Shown here: positions 36,528-44,170 of the stretch, piece after piece
Numbering within the stretch: position 1 is the stretch's first letter
Layout of the letters: each line of letters starts with the position of its first letter
NCBI GenBank assembly: GCA_963662605.1
Contig: OY759785.1
Span: forward strand, 2,914,001-2,978,000
Length of the DNA: 64,000 nucleotides
Source of the DNA: G963662605 sp963662605
Lineage (GTDB): Bacteria > Bacteroidota > Ignavibacteria > Ignavibacteriales > Ignavibacteriaceae
Direction of reading: 5' to 3'
Made by a program: the position numbers and the translations under genes
The notes under the pieces: model-generated
What the model was told of the DNA's origin: nothing
Seen by the model: only the letters and a program-made list of their open reading frames with translations
Database searches by the model: none

Positions 36528-36714
36528 ATTCACCGTAGGTGATATATTTTTGTAGAAACGACGATAACGCAAACGAACCATTTCCCGGACGGGAATATAC
36601 CTGCCGGATGCCATCAACGATTGTATTGATTCATCAAGATATATTTCCTAACGGAAAAAATGGCTTTGCGGGATGAATGCTTTTCTACAAATATATATTC
36701 GCTACGCGAAATAA
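36528..36714. repeat. Multi-hairpin repeat unit C
   Basis: Third copy, starting 358 bp after unit B. The first hairpin shows a compensated change (ATTCACC-GTA-GGTGAT), evidence that pairing is maintained. The B-C spacer holds CCTAACCCC and GGGGTTGG arms in the same position as the A-B spacer, so the repeat period is about 310-360 bp. Confidence 0.75.
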
Positions 36715-36992
36715 TCTCCTAATTCAAGCGAGGTTGTTAGCATCTCGCAATCCCCCGCTATGTCTTGATACGCCCCAATTCTTCGAGACACTCAACAACC
36801 GCGCGGGACCGGCTTGCACCCCACTGCCTATATCGTACCTACGGTACTCTATTACGATGTCGTCCATTAACCATGAGTTTCGTCGCTTCGCTCCTTCACT
36901 CATGGCTACAAATATTCCACCCCTACGGGGCTATGAATTCCACTCTGCAATTAACGAATGATAAATTGTTTTGAAATTCAGTTAAAAAATAT

Positions 36993-37052
36993 TCCGTGAA
37001 AATCTGTGTTACCTGCCCGCCGAAGGCGTGGTCATCCGCGTTCTATTTCTTG
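36993..37052. repeat. CACGGAT-type dispersed repeat, copy 4 (with a nested palindrome)
   Basis: CCGTGAAAATCTGTGTTA, then CCTGCCCGCCGAAGGCGTGG, then TCATCCGCGTTCTATTTC. Reverse orientation and interrupted at the same relative place as copy 1 by a GC-rich unit. Confidence 0.75.
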
Positions 37053-37068
37053 CATGTTGATGAAGGCA

Positions 37069-37095
37069 TAAAAAAACCGTGGCAGTGCCGCGGTT
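37069..37095 (-). terminator. Terminator of the bacterioferritin gene
   Basis: Minus strand: AACCGCGGC-ACT-GCCACGGTT stem followed by TTTTTTATG. It sits 26 nt past the bfr stop. Confidence 0.75.
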
Positions 37096-37120
37096 CTCTT
37101 GTAATGATATGTAATCGTTA

Positions 37121-37633
37121 TTACGCCTGTTGTCCGCCGGTACCCATCGGCATTGCCGCGAGGGTTTTGCTACGTTCGATTGATTGCAGTGCAAGGTAGT
37201 TGTCGCCGAATTTAACCATGTTCTCCAGTTCGTCATCGTACTGATTGTAATGGCGTTCTTCGTCAACAACCAAACTTTCAAATAGCTGCTTGGAAACTGA
37301 GTCGGCGTTTTGTGAGCTCTGCAATGCAAATTTATTATAAGCCAAAGCACTTGCTTCTTCCATAGCTTTTGCGCATTCGACCATAGCTTTCACATCATGG
37401 ATTTTCTTAACGGGTTCAGCTACGACCATTTCAACTTCGCCTTTTAAGAATAAAATTCTTTCGGCGAGTTTTTCAACGTGCAGCATCTCTTCGATTGCCG
37501 TGCGTTTGAATAAATTGGCAAGCAGATCATATCCCATATCGTCACAGTGAAAATGAAAATACATGTATTGGTGGACGGCGGTCAACTCATCTGCCACTGA
37601 TAAATTGAGGAGTTCTATACTTTTCTCGTGCAT
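37121..37633 (-). CDS. bfr: Bacterioferritin
   Basis: A 170-residue four-helix ferritin. Di-iron ferroxidase ligands are visible: LSVADELTAVHQY (Glu near 18), AIEEMLHVEKLAERILFLKG (Glu and His, with the Met that binds haem in E. coli Bfr at the same position), a MEEAS segment, and VDEERHYNQ. A Gly/Met/Gln-rich tail follows. Stores iron and oxidises Fe(II). Monocistronic with its own terminator. Confidence 0.9.
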   Translation of the reverse strand: MHEKSIELLNLSVADELTAVHQYMYFHFHCDDMGYDLLANLFKRTAIEEMLHVEKLAERILFLKGEVEMVVAEPVKKIHDVKAMVECAKAMEEASALAYNKFALQSSQNADSVSKQLFESLVVDEERHYNQYDDELENMVKFGDNYLALQSIERSKTLAAMPMGTGGQQA

Positions 37634-38165
37634 ATTATTTCCTTTCGTATTTAGGAGAAATTAATACCCGAATATAACCATTTCCAAAAATGAAAGAAAT
37701 GCACAAATGCTTCAAAATTCTTATCTCAGAAGGCTTTTGACGGTTCATTTCAAAATTTACCGGCAACTTCTGATACCTGCAAATTACTATCCCAAAATGT
37801 CATTCCGGAAAATCTGTCGTGAAAATGCGTCTCAACAAACGAATCAAGTTCGACAGATTTGTCCGGAATCCATGATAGAAGAATACTTGTGTGCGAATTG
37901 ATTCTTCGTTTTGCGTATGATTGGCGGGGTTTTCTATTAAATTTATTGCACGATTCAATTACAATCGCCAATTCTACTTATATGCAGTCTTAAGCCCTGA
38001 GTTTGGACTATTGTTTATATAGGTCTTTTGGAGATGGATTCCGGATAAATCTGCCGACCTATATTCCGACTTATTCATCACATTCGCAGCAGATTTTCCG
38101 GAATGACATACAAAAAGATGTTCCGCCGCCGTCAAGTCGTGCGATCCTATTTTCTCCGTCTTATG
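37634..38165. other. 532-bp gap occupied mainly by a nested palindromic element
   Basis: No gene supported. A large imperfect palindrome from 37797 to 38109 fills the middle (see the repeat entry). The bfr promoter should lie at the left end, but no confident promoter can be called. Short frames inside follow repeat sequence. Confidence 0.7.
37797..38109. repeat. 313-bp MITE-like nested inverted repeat
   Basis: Outer arms ATGTCATTCCGGAAAATCTG (37797-37816) and its exact reverse complement (38090-38109). Inner arms ATGGATTCCGGACAAATCTG-type at 37851-37873 and 38034-38053, with one mismatch. Both arm pairs share a core of ATTCCGGA-n-AATCTG, so the element probably arose by duplication of one half-site and can fold into a long hairpin. 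No ORF inside. It resembles a non-autonomous palindromic element. Confidence 0.75.
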
Positions 38166-39383
38166 CTATTGGTAAACCTCGACTGAACCCCTGATAACGT
38201 TGTTCTCCCGATTGCTCTCTTTGGCCACGTTTTCGGGATCGATGTAAAGAATATACTCATGCTTCCCGGCGGTTGTTGGCGTCCATTTTACTTTATATTC
38301 CACTGTTTCATCCGGCATCATGCATTTATTATGCGGGCAGAAAGACACGAGCTTGTTATCTATGTATAATGCAAGCTGATACCTTGCTACCCTTAATAGC
38401 GATGCACCCTTATTAACAAGCTTGTAGCTTATCATACACTCCTGCCCCGCCTTGCATTTTGCCGGAGTAAATGTAATATCTTCAGCAGTTAAATCGGCAT
38501 CCGGACTTTGGTATTCCAGTTCGAAATCAACCGGAATAATACGGGCGCATTTTTTACCGTTATGCGGCGGATAGAACTGCACCGCCGACACTGCCGCCAT
38601 AGCCGATTCATCACAGCCGAATCCGATACCTTTTACCAATTGCCTGCCGACGACTTCCCCTTTTTCGTCAATAAACGCGGCAACAAGTACCTGTCCCGTT
38701 ACGCCTAACTTTTTCGCCTGCTGGGGGTACCGTATCTTTGCGGCGAGCGTTTCCTCTCCGCCGGCAATTGTCGTGACACCTTTCGTGTTGAAGTCCGCAG
38801 TTTTATACGCACCGGTAAAAACCGGTTCGTATGATTTGAAATCAAATTCCTTTACTACAAGAGGATATATCTCTTTTTTATTTTTATCATATCCCATTGT
38901 TACGGTAAAGTACTTGTCGCTGCTTACCGGTTTGCCGGATATCATCCCCGGCTTCAGTTCAAAATACAACCCGGCATTAATGATGCGATTACCGAATGGC
39001 GGATATTCCATGCGACCGGGTTGGCGTGCGGCAAAGGGGTCGCTTTCAATCTTGCGGTACATCGAACCATCCGGAGTAACATACGAATCCTTATGAAAAA
39101 TGATTTGCGAGGATTTGATGTCCGAAAAAACCGCCACCCGCATATAAAACAAATGGGTACCCGGCCCGAATGTCTTCAACATGACATCCGGAGGAAATGC
39201 TGTTTGAATAAGCTTATACAGTTGTTCCCGTTTAATTTCCGCAACTGCCTGCACATCCAGATCCTTTGGCTCAAACCACACTTTAGGATGTGTTGCTCCC
39301 GTTTGGCTATCACGTCTGCCGCACGAAGAAAAAAACAATACCGTTGTCATCAGAATAAACGCGAGGATAAAAAACTTCTTCAT
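38166..39383 (-). CDS. Lipoprotein with TonB C-terminal and CARDB domains
   Basis: A 405-residue lipoprotein (lipobox FSSC, Cys21). The middle part has a TonB C-terminal domain (YPQQAKKLGVTGQVLVAAFI, then VQFYPP), followed by a CARDB-type beta-sandwich (DLTAEDITFTPA, ending NRENNVIRGSVEV). The TonB-like domain is usually inner-membrane anchored and energises outer-membrane transport; a lipid-anchored version with CARDB is unusual, so it may sense or bridge envelope components. Third gene of the sigma/anti-sigma operon, 8 nt after the anti-sigma gene. Confidence 0.7.
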   Translation of the reverse strand: MKKFFILAFILMTTVLFFSSCGRRDSQTGATHPKVWFEPKDLDVQAVAEIKREQLYKLIQTAFPPDVMLKTFGPGTHLFYMRVAVFSDIKSSQIIFHKDSYVTPDGSMYRKIESDPFAARQPGRMEYPPFGNRIINAGLYFELKPGMISGKPVSSDKYFTVTMGYDKNKKEIYPLVVKEFDFKSYEPVFTGAYKTADFNTKGVTTIAGGEETLAAKIRYPQQAKKLGVTGQVLVAAFIDEKGEVVGRQLVKGIGFGCDESAMAAVSAVQFYPPHNGKKCARIIPVDFELEYQSPDADLTAEDITFTPAKCKAGQECMISYKLVNKGASLLRVARYQLALYIDNKLVSFCPHNKCMMPDETVEYKVKWTPTTAGKHEYILYIDPENVAKESNRENNVIRGSVEVYQ

Positions 39384-39391
39384 TGTTCCAC

Positions 39392-39880
39392 CTAAAGTTT
39401 AATGTTAACTATCTGCGGGTTATTTGTAAACGCTTTCACTTTTACCGGAGAGACGCTCTCATATACATGGTCATGGTAAAGCCGCTCTTCCGTAGCACGT
39501 ATAGTAGTTTCTTCAAGCGTCTGTTTATAGTAATTACGTTCAAGGCCAAGTTTATGGAGATACCAATAAGCGGATGAAAGTAAAAACACGAAAACGACAC
39601 TCGCGGCAATGAGGTAATACGCGGGTACACGTTTCCGTAAAAAACTTTCCGGCGCCTTCCGCTTATCGGCAGCTATGCTTTGGAATACTCTTTCATCCAA
39701 TGTGCCGGGGACAACAGTCATTGCATCTTTCATGATACGTTCAATCTTTCCGTATTCCGAGAGCAGTTTTGCACAACCGGCACACTCTCCGGTATGCTCG
39801 CGCATGTCTCCAGCTTGATTCTGCGGCAGCTCGCCGTCCATATACTCGTGCACCATTGCACGATATTCATCACATTTCAT
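39392..39880 (-). CDS. Anti-sigma factor, zinc-finger (zf-HC2) type
   Basis: A 162-residue membrane protein. The N-terminal ZAS/zf-HC2 motif has His and two Cys (REHTGECAGCAKLL), binding the sigma factor; a membrane segment follows at about residues 88-107 (YYLIAASVVFVFLLSSAYWY), then a short extracytoplasmic tail. The gene overlaps the upstream sigma-factor gene by 4 nt, the usual pairing. Confidence 0.8.
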   Translation of the reverse strand: MKCDEYRAMVHEYMDGELPQNQAGDMREHTGECAGCAKLLSEYGKIERIMKDAMTVVPGTLDERVFQSIAADKRKAPESFLRKRVPAYYLIAASVVFVFLLSSAYWYLHKLGLERNYYKQTLEETTIRATEERLYHDHVYESVSPVKVKAFTNNPQIVNIKL

Positions 39881-40392
39881 AAGGCATCACCAAAATTTTC
39901 TTTTAATACTATACGCAGCTTCTCGCGCACGTTAAATAGCCTGCTTTTAACTAAGTTTTCGGGTATTTCCATGACCGCAGCAATCTCCTTATACGAAAGT
40001 CCCGAGTATTCTTTCAGAATGAACACCTCCCGCATTCCGGGTTCCATTGTATCAAGAGTGTGATTGATAATCGCGAGCATCTCTTCATTCTCGACATCGG
40101 TTTCCGGAGTGCCGGATTCAGGCATGCGGATAAATTCCGTTATTTCTTCAGGTTTGATTTTATTTTTCCTGAAATAATCGAACGCTTCATTTCGGGCTGT
40201 TTTAAAAAGCCAGTATTCCGTTTTCGTTTTATCTGCGATAGTGTCTGCACTATTGAAATATTTAATGAAAACGTTATGAACGGTATCTTCTACTGCCCAT
40301 GTGTTTTTCATCACCTTTAACAAATAATTGTAAAGAGGCTTTTTGTACTTATTATAGATAGCAGTAAATTGGTTGTGTTCGGATTCGGTCAT
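39877..40392 (-). CDS. ECF (sigma70 family) RNA polymerase sigma factor
   Basis: A 171-residue ECF sigma. Region 2 includes YKKPLYNYLLKVMKNTWAVEDTVHNVFIKYF and region 4 has EYSGLSYKEIAAVMEIPENLVKSRLF (HTH). It starts the operon with an anti-sigma factor and a TonB/CARDB lipoprotein, implying an envelope-stress regulon. The promoter is in the 183-nt divergent gap shared with the flavoprotein gene; no -35/-10 was called with confidence. Confidence 0.88.
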   Translation of the reverse strand: MTESEHNQFTAIYNKYKKPLYNYLLKVMKNTWAVEDTVHNVFIKYFNSADTIADKTKTEYWLFKTARNEAFDYFRKNKIKPEEITEFIRMPESGTPETDVENEEMLAIINHTLDTMEPGMREVFILKEYSGLSYKEIAAVMEIPENLVKSRLFNVREKLRIVLKENFGDAL

Positions 40393-40575
40393 ATTTTATA
40401 TTTTTATTTCCTAAAAGACGATGAAAAATCGAAAATGTTGTTCAGAATAGAAAATTATTTTTTCCTGGGGGTGATTCTTTCATGTTGCTGCTACCTGAAT
40501 TCCTGTTTCCAATTCCACTACTTTGAATCCTTCCCCTCGCAAAAGCATCAAATTGAGCAATAAAACAAGAATTAC

Positions 40576-41745
40576 ATGAAGAAAAAAATACTTATACTGG
40601 GCGGCGGATTCGCAGGTATTCAGGCAGCGAAAGAGTTACAAAAACACAAGGGATTCCAAGTCACCCTTATTTCCGACAGGGATTTCCTATATCTCTACCC
40701 TATATCTATATGGATACCTACAGGCGAAAAGAAATTTGAGGATGTCAAGGTCAACATTTATGACATTAGTGTTCGAGAGGGCTTCAATGTATATGTTGAC
40801 GAAATCGTTGATATCCGAACAGAGAATAGCACGGTTGTATGCGGGCACAAGATTTTCAAATACGATTATCTGATACTTGCTGTCGGGGCGGAAAAAGTGC
40901 TTATGCCCGGCCATGAACATGCTTTATCTATTTGCGGCAAACCTGAAGTATCACTTGAGATAAAGAAATCACTTAATAGACTTATCATTAAAGGCGGCGG
41001 ACGTATTGCAGTCGGGTTTGGCGGTAATCCGAAGGATAAGTCGGCAGTCCGCGGCGGCCCGGCATTCGAACTGCTTTTCAACATTCATCATTTGCTGACG
41101 AAATTGAAAATACGAGAAAATTTTGAGCTCACGTTCTTTGCGCCAATGGAATCACCCGGCGAGCGGATGGGTACTAAAGCTCTTGCAATGGTAGATAAGC
41201 TTTTTGCAAAACTTTCTATAAGAAAAAGATACGGCAAGAAAATAAAAGCGTTTGACGCTTCCGGTGTAAATTTTGAAGACGGTTCCACCCTGCCTTCGGA
41301 TCTGATATTATTTATTCCTGCGACAGCGGGACATAGTACCTTGAGAAATTTCAAGATGCCATTGAATGATGCCGGTTTTGTAAAGATTGACAACAACTGC
41401 AAAGTTCAGGGCAGCGATAATATATATGCAATCGGCGATTGCGCGGCTATTGAAGGTCCCGGCTGGATAGCTAAACAGGGACACATTGCAGAACTGATGG
41501 GCAGAGTTGCAGCTTTCAATATCAAAGCACAGGCGGCAGGAAGAATTGAAAGAAAAACATATCAAGAACATCTGAATATTCTTTGTGTCATGGATACCGG
41601 TGATGGTGCGGCATTCGTCTATCGTGATGATAAGCGGGCATTTGCTATTCCTATGCCGTACTTTGGCCACTTGCTCAAAAAGGGCTGGGGCTGGTACGCA
41701 AAAATGAAAGCGCTCGGACGTATTCCAAGAATTCCCGGTTTATAA
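40576..41745 (+). CDS. FAD-dependent pyridine nucleotide-disulfide oxidoreductase, SQR/NDH-2-like
   Basis: A 389-residue flavoprotein. FAD Rossmann motif LGGGFAGIQAAKEL (8-21), second nucleotide block GGRIAVGFGGNP, and the FAD-ribityl motif NIYAIGDCAA. Near the C-terminus, ending PRIPGL, it looks like membrane-associated sulfide:quinone reductase and type II NADH dehydrogenase families. Cysteines are sparse (ICGKPE near 117, ILCVMDTGDG near 342), so a full three-cysteine SQR site is not clear, and NDH-2-like or a divergent SQR type are both possible. Monocistronic. Confidence 0.75.
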   Translation: MKKKILILGGGFAGIQAAKELQKHKGFQVTLISDRDFLYLYPISIWIPTGEKKFEDVKVNIYDISVREGFNVYVDEIVDIRTENSTVVCGHKIFKYDYLILAVGAEKVLMPGHEHALSICGKPEVSLEIKKSLNRLIIKGGGRIAVGFGGNPKDKSAVRGGPAFELLFNIHHLLTKLKIRENFELTFFAPMESPGERMGTKALAMVDKLFAKLSIRKRYGKKIKAFDASGVNFEDGSTLPSDLILFIPATAGHSTLRNFKMPLNDAGFVKIDNNCKVQGSDNIYAIGDCAAIEGPGWIAKQGHIAELMGRVAAFNIKAQAAGRIERKTYQEHLNILCVMDTGDGAAFVYRDDKRAFAIPMPYFGHLLKKGWGWYAKMKALGRIPRIPGL

Positions 41746-41841
41746 CGATTGCAATATTCACATCATAGCCAAACACCAAACCGGGATTCCTTGATTGCTT
41801 TTACACAACTATCAATCCGGTAGTATTTTACCCGGCACCCT

Positions 41842-42222
41842 TTAAAAGCGATATGTCATAAATGAGATAACAGCTTGAATTATTATCAGGACAAATCCGA
41901 TTCCGATTGAAAGATTTGCCCACAAATCGGCTTTGTCTGCCGAATCCTTCGCCCCTTGATAATCACCCATTTCAATTTTTCCTTTGACTTGAGCAGCGAA
42001 CACTATCGCGGCAATGCCGAAAGGTACGCAGCAGCATACGGTTGAGAATATCGCCTTTGCCAAATGATTCTCAATATTTGCTTGTGGTGGATGAAACTGA
42101 GTATTCGTCTGTGGTTGAGAAAAATCCTGTGTCTGTTGTTCAGCTTGAAGGTTTATACCACATGAAGGGCAAAATTTATCCCAAGGCTGCGTTTGTGCGC
42201 CGCAATAATGACAATATGACAT
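41842..42222 (-). CDS. Zinc-ribbon CD225/dispanin membrane protein
   Basis: A 126-residue protein. CHYCGAQTQPWDKFCPSCG is an N-terminal zinc ribbon; a polar linker follows; then a CD225-type module with two membrane spans, CCCVPFGIAAIVFAAQV and the loop KGKIEMGDYQGAKDSADKAD. Function in bacteria is not known. Such proteins are often next to DUF2752 genes; here a DUF2752 gene is the next real gene upstream on the strand, separated by a repeat/IS insertion. Confidence 0.8.
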   Translation of the reverse strand: MSYCHYCGAQTQPWDKFCPSCGINLQAEQQTQDFSQPQTNTQFHPPQANIENHLAKAIFSTVCCCVPFGIAAIVFAAQVKGKIEMGDYQGAKDSADKADLWANLSIGIGFVLIIIQAVISFMTYRF

Positions 42223-42485
42223 ATACTCTCTCCTTTTTAACTAAAATCTCAAAACGAATGTATAAAAAATCGCAAATAACTCATCTAAAATCCATTTATG
42301 AAATCTGATATTCCCATTTTAAAACTAAACTCACCTCCGGCCACTTTCTTCGCAAGCAATGCTGTCAACTTAGTAAGCGAAATCAAAAAAGCCCTCACCC
42401 TCAGTCCCTCTCCCAAAGGAGAGGGAAGTAAAGCAGAAAGAAAAAGCAATGTCTCTATTCCCTTCTCCCTTTGTCTATAGAAAAG

Positions 42486-42840
42486 AAAGTCAAGAAGAAA
42501 ATAATCTCCCCTAAAGATTTTTCTTTAGAAAAATCAGTCGTTTTGACTTTGGTTTCACGGTATCGTGCCCATTGGCTTCTACTATGTTTCTGCTCCTAAA
42601 ACCTGGCTTCCTTTACTCGATTAACTTTTTCTATGCGTCTATTTGAGTTGTAGCCTTTAGCGGCCCACTACGGTAAATTCCAGATGTAAAAGCAGGAGAG
42701 GACTAAACGGGAGAATGTACTATATCCACTCAGATGGACTGTAACAAAGGGATTTGAGTTCTCTCTCCCAAAAATCTGAGCCGGTTTTATTTATTGAACA
42801 TATTTTTATAGTACCCAACGAACACCGTAAGCAATCAAAG
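42486..42840 (-). ncRNA. Candidate bridge/seek RNA region of the IS110-family element
   Basis: About 355 nt between the transposase stop and the IS edge with no coding sequence. IS110/IS1111 elements are known to express a guide RNA from a non-coding end that pairs with target and donor DNA. The region shows possible hairpins (CTAAAGA-TTTT-TCTTTAG near 42513-42531). Strand and limits are inferred only; the non-coding end lies downstream of the transposase, the IS1111-like arrangement. Confidence 0.4.
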
Positions 42841-43881
42841 CTATGTATCTTTTGCCTGATACTTCGTTCCCGTCTTAGCCACACCATAACTGATCTTGGC
42901 TATCTGCCGGGCTACGGCATGACGGGCATTATGTTCACTGTGTCCTTTCTCTATGAGACCATCATAATATGACCGTAACGGGTTTTGTCCGTTAACGACC
43001 ACGATGGCTGCTGTTTTATATACTTCTTTCAAGACTCTGGAGAATCTCGGGCGGCGCACACCATATACCCTGCCGCCGCTTTCTCTCTTGTAGTTTACCA
43101 GTCCGCAATATGCCAGATATTTATTTGCCGTCTTAAAGCGCCTCGGCTCTATCATGGTTGCCCATATCTTGACTGCCGATATTTCCGCTATTCCCGGTAT
43201 ACTGCATAAGTTCTTTAACATGCTGTTCTTTTTGCACATACTCCCGAATAGGGTGACATATTCATCTTTCTGCTTCTGGTAAAGTTCTATCGCTTCCTCA
43301 AGACGCTGTATAATGAATCGGCTGGCCTCGGTATCTGATTCTGCTACTTTCTGACGTTTTGTTTTTCCTTCCTGTGCTAAAAACCCGGCATTTTGATTTT
43401 GAAGCCGGACTCCCATTTTTACCAGGTCAATGTAGGAACTAACATATTTTCTGAGTTCATGCACCTTTTCAAGGCTATGGTAAATTTCTCTTATCATACC
43501 GTTATACAATAGTCGGCACAATTTTTCTGCATCTATCCGGTCATTTTTTGGCCCTATGCTCAAGCTCTTGTTTACGTATGGGTCACAGACTACTATTTTT
43601 GTAACACTATCATGCAGTTTAATATACAGCCAATGTGCCGGCGAACTTTCTTCCAGTACCAAAACGCTTGTGCCTTTTAGTTCCCGGAGCATTCTCTGTA
43701 ATGTCTTTACGTCGCTTTCGTACTCGGCAAGACGTATTTTGTCTTTTTGCGTACTGTGTATTCTGGCTATTGCCATCGTTTTTTGCGACCAGTCCACGGC
43801 TATGTAATGATCATAACCCGTGTATGAATTAACAACTTGCGTTGTCTCTTTGACATTATCATTTTTACTATATTTTGCCAT
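42841..43881 (-). CDS. IS110-family transposase (DEDD + Transposase_20)
   Basis: A 346-residue transposase. The N-terminal RuvC-like DEDD domain has VDWSQKTMAIAR; VLEESSPAHWLY and KNDRIDAEKLCRLLY hold further acidic residues. The C-terminal Transposase_20 domain has LCSIPGIAEISAVKIWA and SGGRVYGVRRPRFSRV. It catalyses insertion and excision guided by an element-encoded RNA. The frame opens 12 codons earlier, but ATG 43881 follows AAAGGAAA and begins a typical N-terminus. Appears intact, so the element may be active. Confidence 0.93.
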   Translation of the reverse strand: MAKYSKNDNVKETTQVVNSYTGYDHYIAVDWSQKTMAIARIHSTQKDKIRLAEYESDVKTLQRMLRELKGTSVLVLEESSPAHWLYIKLHDSVTKIVVCDPYVNKSLSIGPKNDRIDAEKLCRLLYNGMIREIYHSLEKVHELRKYVSSYIDLVKMGVRLQNQNAGFLAQEGKTKRQKVAESDTEASRFIIQRLEEAIELYQKQKDEYVTLFGSMCKKNSMLKNLCSIPGIAEISAVKIWATMIEPRRFKTANKYLAYCGLVNYKRESGGRVYGVRRPRFSRVLKEVYKTAAIVVVNGQNPLRSYYDGLIEKGHSEHNARHAVARQIAKISYGVAKTGTKYQAKDT

Positions 43882-44170
43882 GCGGTTTCCTTTCTTTTTG
43901 AGTCTACAATTTTCCACGCTTTTTGCGTGCTTAGCCTTAAAGATAGTGAAACCGCTTTTCTAATTTAACGGGAGAAGGGTTAGGGTTGAGGGCGTTTTCA
44001 CCTTACTTCATCCTCAAGTTGACAGCATTGCTTCCCAAGAGAGGGGCGAGCCGGAAGATAAAAAATTGGCTTGAATTCAGTTGGCGATGGTGAGTTCATT
44101 TTGCACAGAAAATTTGGTAATCTAAAATCTCGAAAAAAATTTTGCATAGCATACGTTTTTCTTTTTATTC

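Larger units (their letters stand above)
35448..37068. other. 1.6 kb gene-free region rich in palindromic repeats
   Basis: No coding sequence is supported; small frames across it are inconsistent and pass through repeats. It holds three copies of a composite multi-hairpin unit (listed separately), a bracketing CCTAACCC-type hairpin, a cluster of stem-loops at 36760-36950 (for instance GTACCTACGGTAC, CACCCCTACGGGG and a long CCATGAG/CTCATGG arm pair), an isolated hairpin GGGCGGGTAGAAAACCCGCC at 35800-35819, and a CACGGAT-type repeat near 37000. AT-rich flank at 35448-35640 has nothing recognisable. Confidence 0.7.
42474..43969 (-). mobile_element. IS110-family insertion sequence (about 1.5 kb)
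   Basis: Boundaries are inferred from reconstruction of the target palindrome. A short TAGAAAAG motif occurs at 42478-42485 and, inverted, at 43955-43962, a few bases inside both edges, as expected for subterminal repeats of IS1111-group elements. The transposase occupies 42841-43881, leaving about 367 bp of non-coding sequence downstream of it. No target-site duplication is evident, in line with this family. Confidence 0.7.
42326..44098. repeat. Composite palindromic repeat (about 277 bp) interrupted by an IS110-family element
   Basis: Outer arms TAAACTCACC (42326-42335) and GGTGAGTTCA (44089-44098); next arms AAGCAATGCTGTCAACTT (42354-42371) and its exact complement (44016-44033); next GCCCTCACCCT and AGGGTTGAGGGC; centre CCCTTCTCCCTTTG (42460-42473) and GGGAGAAGGG (43970-43979). 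Removing 42474-43969 joins the two central arms into one palindrome, so the insertion split it in its loop. The outer arms match the compact element at 16701-16790. Confidence 0.75.

Noticed and set aside
35857..36714. CRISPR array
   Set aside because: Repeats are about 185 bp, spacing over 300 bp and no cas gene is nearby; the structure is a set of hairpins.
42298..42480. A short ORF at the left end of the IS-bearing repeat
   Set aside because: It contains a LTLSPSPKGEG-type run, typical of translated palindromic repeats; no start signal or family match.
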